NCBI RefSeq assembly: GCF_949628215.1
Contig: NC_134286.1
Span: 1,178,001 to 1,242,000 of the forward strand
Length of the DNA stretch: 64,000 bases
From: Phalacrocorax aristotelis
Taxonomy: Eukaryota; Chordata; Aves; Suliformes; Phalacrocoracidae
Reading direction: 5' to 3'
The notes under the pieces were generated by a model, which did no database searches, had not been told where the DNA came from, and worked only from the letters and a program-made list of their open reading frames with translations. Below are positions 1 to 10,500 of the stretch, in pieces. Position 1 is the first letter of the stretch, and every line of letters starts with the position of its first letter. Both the position numbers and the translations under genes were made by a program.

Positions 1-192
1 GTTATTGGGGATGGGTGTTTCCCCCGGGTCCTCACAGGCATCCCATGGCTCTCCGTTCTCGACCGAGTTTGTGATCATCTCTGTTAAGGTATCTAGTAGC
101 CAGTCAATCTTGTCCTGCGACTTTAAAATACCTGCTTGCACCAGCTGCTGTTTAATACTTCCCTTAGTACCTGGTGGAAAAGAGGTCATCAT
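1..192 (-). other. Unassigned antisense open frame, runs off the left edge
   Basis: Read on the minus strand, a frame opens with two Met codons at 192-187, after an in-frame TAG at 204-202, and stays open for 64 codons to base 1. The product is acidic at its far end and protein-like in composition (KIDWLLDTLTEMI around residues 28-40, GEPWDACEDPGE around 47-58). The bases just before 171 also look like a splice acceptor (cctcttttccaccag), so it could be an internal exon instead. I do not recognise the family. It would lie within or near a late intron of the VSIG4-like gene on the other strand, which would suit a retrocopy or mobile-element remnant, but nothing here proves that. Confidence 0.25.
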
Positions 193-848
193 TAATTCTC
201 CCTATTCAAAACAAATGCATTTCCTTTCTAGTCTTCAGACGTAGGATCTATTTACTGAATACTTCTCTCCTTTCTGCACTAACACTACAAAACTCCTGCC
301 CAAATGCTCTCTCGGAGTGCCCTTTCCCACCAGCAGCACTCAGCAGTGTACAGAGAAGACACTGGGGTTTCACTTTGGGGTTTTTTAATGCTGATGGCCA
401 TAGTTTTATCCTTGTCCCTTTGTTTCTTTAATTACCTTTCTAAAACTCCATGCTACCAATTAATAGTAATCATTATCAAATATTTCTTTTGCCTTTTTTT
501 TAAATGAAATCCAAAATAATCTCTTTCTAAATGGTTCTTTATTGAACTTCCTGTGAATAGGAAAACTGTGGGAACTGGGAACTTCTAGTTTCTAAACTCA
601 ACTTTACCTTTGACCTTGGGCCAGTTATTTTGACACAGTTGTGTTACAGCTGGGATATGGGTTGTTTTCATTTTCTTGGACTGAACCCTGGGAATAGGAG
701 TCATCATCCACCTAACATGATCTCTAAGGTTCCTATTTTTATTCTGTCTTCAGAGATCACTTTTTTATATCAAGAAGAGACAGTAGAAATTATTTTTTGA
801 GACTATAAATGCAAATTATTGATACACATTTCTGATTTTCTTTTCCAG

Positions 849-2204
849 TTCAAGTCTATGAAGTAAAAGAGTGAGTATAATCCTTTGCCTAACATGTTGA
901 TGAGTCTTTGGGGACTGTATCAGAGCAGGAAATAAACAAACGGTGCTAGTTAGCTGTCAAGATTAACAGCCTCTTAAGCAGTATGGATGAGGAAGTTCAA
1001 GGGTAGCTCAGTAGTACATTGTACTGATGATCTGTGGGCTTTCCACATCAGCACATACTGTAGGAAGAAAGGTCTATTCCTTTGCAATATTAGAATGATA
1101 ATAATGAGCAGGAGCTGTTTATCAACTCCTCAGCCCAATGAGGACTATCAAAGATCATTGCTAAGGATAAATTCCCAGTGTTTTTTTCAAATGCAAAGAA
1201 CAGGAATCCCTTTCTAGAGAGCTAAGGCTCCTGATTATACTCTGATATATCCCTGAGATATCCTTGGCTGAACTTGCCTCTTTTAATCATAGCTGAGGCA
1301 GGAAACTGTAGCTGTTTCTAAACTCGTGTTTCAGCATCCTGATCTACTTGCAACCTATGGAATCCATACTGAAAAGCCTAATAATCCAGCCAAAACATAC
1401 AAGGAGAACCCCTTGCCTAGATAAAGTTAAAGTGCTGATGATTTTGGGTGCCATGGTAGAACATGCCAGGGGCTTTTGCCCAGGTCCTGTGCTTCCCAAG
1501 CAGTTTATAAAGCAGCATTTTAAGCAACAGTTGAACCGTGAGCAACTGAACGAATGATGCGATAGGATTTCCCCTCATGGGATTTACCTTCATTTTAAAG
1601 ATATTAGATATCATAAGCCACATGGTGGGTGTGGGCTACATTCAGTTCGCCATTCACCATTTCTCCACCACTTTTTAAAATATATATGTACATATATATA
1701 TATGCAAAGAGCAGTTGCCTGGTTGTGCCATTCCAAAAAATGGCAGTAATCTTGTGTTCCTTACATGCCTTTTGCTGCCTCTGAAATGCTCCCTGGGTTG
1801 GGGGAAATGCTGCTATAATGTCCAAGGTTCTCCCGCCACCTAGAAGCAAAGGACAAGACTCTCTGCCTCAGAATACTCTCATACTCCAATGGCCCAGGTT
1901 TACATGGGTTTGAATCAGACCAGTCTTGCTCAAAATCTTAATGGTTGGGGGATGCTTTGTCTACTCTGTTTGCAACTCTTCTTTTGTATTTTGTTTTGGT
2001 TTCAGCCATAACTTGAGAGCAGCAGCTTCTTCAAGATGTGAAAGTGCAGGTCATTACGAGGAACCCATTTGCTCCACCGAAAACAACTATGTGATGGAGC
2101 ACATGGTAAACAAAAGATCTCAAGAAATAAGTACAGAAAAGAATGAATATGACTGTGTTGGAAACACACAGGAATCTGTATATGAAGTAGGCGATACTGC
2201 ATGA
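849..2204 (+). CDS. VSIG4-like paralogue, 3' end only (last two coding exons)
   Basis: Two exons: 849-870 (22 nt, acceptor ttttccag, donor gtgagt) and 2006-2204 (acceptor ttggtttcag, stop TGA at 2202-2204). Entering in phase 1 and joining in phase 2, they encode a cytoplasmic tail that starts [G]VQVYEVKD-HNLRAAAS and ends ESVYEVGDTA. The downstream VSIG4 gene has exactly the same arrangement: a 22-nt exon containing LYEV in the same phases, and a last exon that also opens with ccata/His. This is therefore the end of a tandem VSIG4-family paralogue whose signal, Ig and membrane exons lie beyond the left edge. The tail has five tyrosines, in VYEVK, HYEEPI, NYVMEH, EYDCVG and VYEVGD contexts. 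None fits a strict ITIM, and the VYEV motif occurs at both ends. A possible poly(A) signal AATAAA is at 3627-3632. Homology rests on exon structure and the YEV core, since the rest of the tail has diverged. Confidence 0.7.
1676..1704. repeat. AT-rich dinucleotide repeat
   Basis: Interrupted (TA)n tract, tatatatgtacatatatata, inside the last intron of the VSIG4-like gene. Confidence 0.8.
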
Positions 2205-5200
2205 GAACCAACAGTGCTCTGCAGGTAGCAGTCCTGAAGAGTACCTTCATCCAGGCAATATTTATCTTCTTAGTCACCTTTGCCTCTGAAAAATAGGTTA
2301 GACAAGCATTTTTGCTCCTCCACGATTTGTGGAGCCTTAACAATTTCAGCAGTGAAAACACAAACCTCTTTAGGAACTTCAGTTAGTTACAGACTGCTGT
2401 ATAGACCTGATTTTGCTTTTCTTGGTTCCCTTTCATGACCTCTGTAGACGAAAGCCCTTTGAAAGCTAGGATAGGAGGAGCCCAGGCCAAACTGAACTTA
2501 CTAAAGTGTAAGTAAACTTTAGTACACTAAAGTGTACTAAACTTACCGCTTTATGTGACCAAAAGGATATGCATTCATAGCCTTTGTGTGGTAGGAGTCT
2601 AACCAGCACCACAGGCTGCTCAACACCCCCATCGTTCCTGGGCAAGAAGCACAGAACGAGGTTGGCCTGGAGTGGGCGTTTCTCCTCCATCGCCCGAAGT
2701 GCTGTGTAGGTGGTGAAATGTCCTAAATGTGAGATGGCCCTTAAAGGAACACTGAAAGATAGATTAAAGCCAGGATAAAACAAAGAACCTTACCCTACTA
2801 GGAGCAGCAGAGCAAAAAGAAGAAATGTCCTGGGCGCCCATCGTGCTGTACTCGGGGTGCCTCTCTGCAGCGCTCGCGCCGAGATGCAGGCGCACTTCCT
2901 ATAGATGCGGCGCCGGACAGCTTGGGTGATGCTGACCCCGCAACAAGGCACGTGCTTTCTGAGTTCACCTGCTCTAGTCTTTCTTTTAATGATGTTTAAT
3001 ATTTGAAGGAATTTAGGTACTTTTCCATAAATTTGTGGATAAAATTGTTTATACATGTCTGAATTATTTTTATATTAATATTTTCTGCATGACCAGCTCA
3101 TCTTTAAATGCCAGCAAGCACTCACAGCACCTCTGCAGGTACTCATGAAGTACTTTTATCCTGGCTTAGAAGGCCTGAAGGGTACGTAGGGAGCTGAAAA
3201 GCTTTGTTATTCATAATTTCTACTACCCTGAGTAAATCTAGAACTTGGATACTGCAGAGTTATAGAAGAACTTTTTTATGATGAAGGATAGGGCGATACC
3301 ATGTCCCATCAAAAGCCACGCAGACAGATGTAAAACAAAACAAGCAACCGGAGGGGTGAGGGGGATATCAGCGACACAGATACAGGATTAGTGGATCCCT
3401 GGATTTGCTGTTCACACTCAGAAAAGATCTGCACATGCAGTTTTCTGCAGGCATCAGCTCAAAATTCACCAGCATTCAAAAAGAGTATTAGGTGCTATTA
3501 GGAAAGGCAATAGAAAACAGGATTGTGATACTGTAAAATCCCATGGAATTCTTCCACCTTATGTATGCATGTAGGTCTCTCATCTTGAAAGGGCTTAACA
3601 GAGCCAGAAAAGTTACTGACAATGATAATAAAGGATGATTAGTGGCATAAAACCACTTCTTTGCAAATGCTTTATACTGTCTCAGCTGGGAAAAAAGAGC
3701 AGAATGAGGCAAAATGAGCAAAATGTACTTACTCATCGTGGCCAGCGTGGAGGAGAGCAATGGGGACTATTTGTTTGCAGTTTTTCCAAAGAGAAAAGGA
3801 AGCAGACATTAGCTAAAATTATCTGGTAGCACTTTTAAAGGGAGCAGAAAAGTACTTCTTTTATGCAATACAGAAATAAGTGTGGAACACAATGCTACCC
3901 ATCCAGAGCCATGAAACCCGAAGTACACAGAGGTCCAGTGAGGAACCGGCGGAACTGATGACACAAAAGTTCATCAAAATTCACAACCAACCAGGCACGC
4001 TTCACAGGCACTTATTGGTGACCTTATACTTTCTCCCTGAATTTCCTGTACCACAAGTTTCATTTCCCATTTTTAAGAAAGTACTTAAAAATCAAGGGCT
4101 GGGAAACCTTGATTTCAAAATGGAAAGGGAACAAATGGCAGCTTTTGTCAGTGATGACGTCTTGGAAAAAATTGTCAACGTGAACACACAGTTTACTCCA
4201 AATGTGGAGAAGCAAATGAAAAGCATTAAACTTCAGAACTGCAAAGTTAGTAGCTTTTTGTTATACTTCTCTTTATTTTGCCTATAAAAGTGGGTGTGTG
4301 TGAATGTCTGTGTGTGCCCAGGAGCACTTTGAGACCTTTCTTCTTCAGTTACCTACTTTTTGGTGGTTTGCTCAAAGCTTGGTACTGAATTTCACCCCTT
4401 CACAGGCCAAAAATCTTATTTCACCACCAGGAAAATTGTAGCAAACTTCTCTAGCCTGGGGCAGACTATGCCAAAACATGAGTGTAAGATGCAGGCTCTG
4501 CAGAGCTGGTCCCTACGAGTAGGGTCCGAGGTCCCATCTGCGCTCATTTTTGGGGAAACGGGGACCTTACTGTGCCACCCCTAATTAGCCTGAGATGTAG
4601 TAGCAGAAATTGCAGAACAAAGAGCCATACCGGTCACGTTGCGTGAGCTGCGATACTTGACGAAATGATGCTTGACAGTGTGTCATGTCCAGTATGTGGG
4701 AGGAAGATGGGCGGCTGCAGTGTGCCTCACCCGCCTGGCACTGCAAGGGAGAAAGCAATGGATTCAATCCAAAGCAGAGACACTGAAATAAATATACTTG
4801 GTTATAATAATCCAGGTAACTAGTCATAACGTCTGAGACATTAGAGGCTTTTTCTTCATGTGTTCAGATGCAAAACTATGAGGAGTGCCTCTGCTTAGAA
4901 AGAAATGGGCTGACTGTGATTCAGGGAGGGGAAAACTAGCAGCTACATCTCTGTCCCAGGGAGAGAAAGATGCCGTGCATTTGAGGAACTACAGCTCTTT
5001 GTTTTTGTTTTAGCTAAATAGTGTTTGTTTTTTTTTCCTGTATAATTGCAGCTTCAGGAAGTCTTGCATGTCCAGTTCAGAAAGCAGTCATGTCAGCAGT
5101 TTTAGCTTGGGTTTTCAGCTGGATCCAGAGCATGTTCCCCAAAATCCAGCTTCTTTTAAAGTCTTTTGCAGAGGAGATAGTTTGCTGGGACAAGCTTCTA

Positions 5201-7204
5201 TCATCAGTCATGGGCCAGGATGTGCAAAAAGTTGGTTTTAAGTCATTTATCTGAAAATGGACTCATATTAACTTAGTGGCATTGGTTGAATTTTAATCAG
5301 TGCTTTTTTGCTTGCTTGCTTGCTTTTAAGCAGACTCAAACATAGCTAATGGCTTCTTGGCAGCAGAGAGGGCAGGCGGAGTATGGGCAGTATGAGCTGG
5401 TACCACGCTGGTAACTTCAGTAAAGAAGTCATGAAGAAAAGGCAGCAAAAATCCAGTTTCCACCACACCAGCAAGGATATGCTCCGCAAGAGCAGGTGGT
5501 GCTGCTGCCTCCGTTGTCTACCTCAGCAGGATGGCAGCGGGTGGTAGCTTTTAGTCTGGAACAGCGTATGAATTTGTTGTACCAGGTCTCGCCACACCAC
5601 ATTCAGCTTCTTGCTCCAGGCTGCCCATGCTTGCCACAGGCAAGTTTTACGGCAGCAATAAGCAGAGCTCAGCTGAAATGACGGTCAGCAAGCCATCCAC
5701 GTGTGCACATGCCTCCACCCGAAGGCTGAAATGAGACCTGCACTGTTCTCATCAGTTTACTGACTTGGGGAAAATGAAGATAGTCCCCAGTTTTCATTGC
5801 CCTGTGCAGAGAGGGAACAAGCCATCACTGACAAACGGCAGCGCTTCCAGGGAACAGTCTGAGCTCAGCTGCAATGTAAAAACTTCAGCTAAATCAAACA
5901 GTATCTGTCCTGATGGGATGTAGCTGTGGTAAAACTACACCAATCACCTTTCCCTCCCAGTTCCAACAGAAAATGACTCCCTGTCTTTCAGACACATCTG
6001 CCTCCTGCTCAAAGACACTATTCTCCTGGTGCAGTTGTTAAAACTGTATGCTAAGGCACGTCTATTGAATAAATGCCTGAAAGTTGCTTTAGTGAATGAT
6101 TAAAAACCTATAACAGAATTCGCTAGGTCAGTAGATTTGCTTTATAGATGTTTCTTATCTTATGTAATCCCTTCTCCTTTTGGTACTAACTAGCAGGAAC
6201 ATATTACACCTGGGCACAATCCCTCTTGATAACTTTTGGATGTACTTTTAAAGGTACCCCTAGCGAGCATACCCAGAATGTCTCCTGAATTAAAGTCCCT
6301 CTGCTGCTGGTCATAAATCAGCTCCTTAGAAAACACTGCATGTGCTTGAAGAGCATGAAACATGAAGACTTTTGCCCATGAGCTGGACTATTGCAGCAGA
6401 AACATGTACCAAGGTAGTCTCTGATGCTGTGCAAACGAGGGCACCAGGCAGCAACTATCTGATCACCAGGGGATGGTAAAAGCTTGTGTAACATTTAATG
6501 CAGATGACTCTAGCTGGTTAACCTTCTGTTTCCCCATGCACCTTCTCCGTGGCTCTGGTAGGTATAACTGCATCTGTAGCTGTGCTGCAATAGGGCTCAG
6601 CTTCTGGGCAGGCAGCAGAAAATGGAGCTTTTGCAGGGAAATTCCTATCGTAGTAAAGAGAAGGATGTTGGGTTTTTAATACCTCTCCTCCACACATTTT
6701 CTGTTAAAACAGAAAAAAAAGCAGTAAAAGTGGCATCCTAAGTTTTCTGGTCTAAAAGCCTCAGGCTCTTTGGCAAAGAAACGAGGGCTGGTTGTCTTCC
6801 TCACTCAGGTCACAGACTGACCTACTCAGAAGGTAGACATGGTTGCCCTCAGAGAGTCTGTTGCTGCAGAAGTTGGTATGTGTGTGGTGGAAGAGCTGCA
6901 TACCGCCAGCAGGGGAAGACACTAAGGAAACAGAACTGAGCATCAGCAAGTTGGTCTCTGCCTCATGCTTCTGCATGACTTTTAGGTTAGTCAGTGCACC
7001 CAGACCTGTGCTTTTCCATTTCTGGATGCCCAGTTTTGAGCCCTCATGGTACGACGGAGAGAGACGCTGAGCACTGTGCTGAGCAATGTCATCACACACA
7101 AGTCAGAGGGAACTGAATTCATGCTTCACAAGCATCCTCAGGTTTGCTTTCCCTTGCTAGCGAGTGCTTGACTGTGTAGTCATCAAAAAGCTCTTTCACT
7201 GGGA
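2205..7204. other. 3' UTR of the VSIG4-like gene, then spacer to VSIG4
   Basis: The first part should be 3' UTR of the upstream gene; an AATAAA sits at 3627-3632. A small cluster of short direct and inverted repeats is at 2500-2538. The open frame at 3880-4287 (135 codons) and the frames at about 5050-5250 have no recognisable domain and are not called as genes. A (CTTG)n run is at about 5309-5326. I see no Ig-type exon in this stretch. Confidence 0.5.
5309..5327. repeat. (CTTG)n microsatellite
   Basis: Four copies of cttg in tandem in the spacer before VSIG4. Confidence 0.8.
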
Positions 7205-7550
7205 TGTGAATGTGGAAGAAAGAGAAAGAAGGAAAATGAAAGAGAAAAATAAACATAATTATGAAGAATAAAAAAAGAGCACTAGTCAGAAAAATCAAGA
7301 GAATGGTAAGAGAAGTGGATGGGGACAGGGGAATGTGAAATGGAGCTGAGACGATCCTTATAGACTTGGATTATCCTTCATCCTTCATCTAAGTCAGCAG
7401 TGAAATGGACTCGTGATATTTCAGAAAGAGGATCCTAGATGACAAAGGGCAGAAGAAAGGGAAGTGTTCTGCATTTGCATTCTGGTCCCAGGAGTGTGGG
7501 GTCTCTCACAAAGTGCAGGGAAAGGAGGACGGACCTGCAGTTCTGGAAAA
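7205..7550 (+). promoter_or_regulatory. Candidate VSIG4 promoter and 5' UTR
   Basis: This is the sequence directly before the VSIG4 start codon. It has no obvious TATA box. It holds a long purine-rich (A/G) tract at about 7210-7280, an ETS/PU.1-like aaagggaagtg at 7457-7467, and a perfect octamer ATTTGCAT at 7473-7480, about 70 bases before the ATG. Purine-rich PU.1 sites in TATA-less promoters are typical of macrophage genes, which fits known VSIG4 expression. The transcription start is not defined here, so the assignment is by position and motif only. Confidence 0.35.
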
Positions 7551-10500
7551 ATGGGAGAAGTTGTGCGGACAGTGGTGTTCATGATGGCTCTCATCAGCTG
7601 CAATGGTGAGTAAATGCTTCAGTGTATAAGAACAAAAACCAGAGTACTAAGAGGGTAGGGAAAATCTTTCGAATTACAGTGTCTTCAGTTTTAGAAGTTG
7701 TCAAGCGTGGAAAGTCTTTCGTTTCTTGTATGAAAGATAGAGCCTGGGAATTCACAAAGGTCTCCTTTGGTATCAGATACAACAAGGTGCTTTTAAGAGT
7801 GGAGCAAACAGGGCAGTGTTGAGCAAAAGGGCAGCTCCCATGCCCCAAAGCAAGAAAAACACCCAGGATTGTTCAGGACCCTTGGAGAGGACCTGCTCTG
7901 GTGCGTAAGCTTCCAAAGCAGTCATTGTGAAGCTGGAAACATTTTTCTAGAGTTTAATAATGCATCACCATTGTTCTGCTAGCATGGTCCTGGGAAGATG
8001 AAAAGCTGTAATTGTGAGACTAGGTGCAGGCACACACGACTCCCCTGGGTCTCTCCTGACCTGCTGACTCTCTACGTGCATTAGGAGAGGCGATACTGGA
8101 ATCTTTGCTTCAATTCATGTGCCCATGAGGCGTACGTGCCACTCCCAGGGCACACACGGCATTGACACCAGCAGAGAAAGGTTTTGGTGTGCAGGAGAGA
8201 GGTGTTTTAACAAGTGGTGTACAGAAGCACAGAGTTGCCCCTGACATTTAAAAAAACGGGTTGAAGTGTGTTCCCCGTTTCATCATTAAAAACCAGCTTT
8301 GCAGCTTCCTGGGCTCTGCCCCTGAAGTGACTTACTGTGAGTTAATGCAGCTGAACATAACCAGTACCTTTCTGGGGAGGAGGGGAGAGGGGGAGCGGGA
8401 TAAGGGGGTACGGGTAGAGGTGAGCCAAGTCCAGCTAACATCAGGGAATTTGCTACTTATGAGGTACTTCCCAGAGGAGCTGTGGTCTCAGTGGGAAGAC
8501 AGCTGGAGAGGTTGGGAGATTGAGCCAGGTGCCACAAAATCCGCCCCCTCCTCTCCTGTGCCCCCTCGAGTGCTTGGCAGGGTGCTTACCTGGTTGAAGC
8601 AGGTATGACCCAAGAAATCTAGGTCAGATCTGAAGTTCTCTGAGGCTAAAGCAAAAAGATCGGGTTTGGTCCACCGTTCCCGTTCCAGGTCCAGTACTTC
8701 AGAACAGATCCCTAAATAGGCTCCTGCCCTCATGCCGCTTCCATGCCACCAGGACAGCTGGTGCTGCCAGGATAGGAAGAAAGATGTCTTAGAAAATGGG
8801 CCAGAATATGAGAGTTCAATTTTTTTTTCTGTTATCATGCATTATAGATAATAAAAATCCCTTTGATCAGTCTTGTAATCTCTAACATAGCCCTTCAGGT
8901 TTCTGCCTGGTCCAGCTCTATTTCCCTCCTGTGGGAAAATTCATATTGTTTGTCTGGAAGACTACATCCCGGTTTAAGAAGTGTCCACTGGGAGGAAATA
9001 CTTCTTTTAAAAATGCTGTCTCAGGGATTTTTATTTTGCTGAGTTTCTCCCATTCCTTCCAATCAGCTCTCGTTTGGAGTCATCCCTGCTAATGTTGAAA
9101 TTGGTCACATACCGAGTACAGCGGCTCCCCTGGGAATCGGTGGATGCTGGCAGTTATTTCATGGCACACAGCAATGCAAAACAATACGGGAGAGATGTTT
9201 AAAGGAAATTGTGTCCAGATGAATACAATGGATAGCAAACATACTTGAACTTGAGTGCATCAAATGCCTTGGGGGTATTTCTGAACAGTTTTCTAAATAG
9301 CTTCCACCCTCTCGGCTTTTCTTGGTGGGGGTCTGTGAAAAGAGGAAGAAGAGAAATGGAAAATGTTTTAAAACTGATACGTGAAGGAATTGCCTTTGAC
9401 TGGGATGTGAGATTTGAAGAATGGAGCTGTGCCTGCCCTCCCAAAGTCATCTGGTAAAGGAAAAGCCAAGTTCCATGTCAGAAACAAGCTCCCACTGTGC
9501 TCGCCCCCATCAGTCCCCTCACTGTCCCCGAGGTCACGGAGACACAGACGCTTGCCTCCCCGCAACTGGCACCGCCCGTTAGCTCCGGGACAGCCTGTTG
9601 CACAAAGAAGTGCCCCTCCCTGTGCAGCTGTACCCCTGGGCCCTGTGCACAACAGGCAAGTTGCATAAAAATAAAGTGATGTTGATGAATGCAAACACAT
9701 TGCGTTCATTGCTCACTGCAGCGAAGCAGTAAACTCGCTTTGTTCGTCCTTCCTCCCATTTAGAAGGTAGAAGTCAACGCTGCCAGTGGTGCTGTCAGAG
9801 CATCGCGTGTCAGTGGGGCGAGGCCGCTGCTGTTTGAGTCACCATGTGCAAGTGTAAGCAGAAAGCCAAGCAGCAGAAGTAGGGTGTACAGGCTGGTGCT
9901 AGAGAGCAGGAGTAAGAGATGCTCCTTAAGGTCTTGTGAAGACTGGAGCTGTGACGCTGCCACCAGGAGTAGGATTTGTGCCTCTCTGTACAGAGAAGGA
10001 ATTGAGAACTGGCAAGCGTCCAGAGAGAAACAGTAAAAATAGCCATTAGATCTGTTCACTTCCCTGTGCTCAGTGAGATGGGGACAGGCCCTGGTTTAGC
10101 TGGCTGTGGTCTACAGCACATCTAAGACGTGGCCGAATGCTGACTTCCACCGCCTAGCCTAAGGACGTTCTCCTCTTCCGCTGCATTCTTATTTCTCTTC
10201 AATTGTTGTTCCCTGCAGCCCTCCTGGATCTGTCTGGTGTCCACGAGGTCAAGGGCACGTGGATGGGATCCACCACTTTACCATGTACCTACAGGCCCTC
10301 AGATGATTTCACACAGGAAACGCTTATCTGGAGCATGGAGCGAGACGACAGCACCTCCACTGTCTTTCGGAGGGATAATTCTGGTGACCACATCTTGTTG
10401 TCTAAGTTCCGAGATCGGGTCAGTGTCCCGAAGCACAGCCCAGGGGATGCCTCGCTCCTGATCAAGAAGCTTGAAATCCCCGACAGCGGACACTACACCT

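Noticed and set aside
344-465. Hydrophobic stretch (GVSLWGFLMLMAIVLSLSLCFF) that could be the membrane exon of the VSIG4-like gene
   Set aside because: Acceptors at 343 or 346 are in the right phase, but no GT donor in the required phase 1 follows. The only nearby GT (466) is weak and in the wrong phase. More likely a chance reading of T-rich DNA.
5050-5254. Possible last exon after the acceptor-like tataattgcag, open in two frames
   Set aside because: No matching upstream exon and no recognisable product. Two frames are equally open, so coding cannot be argued.
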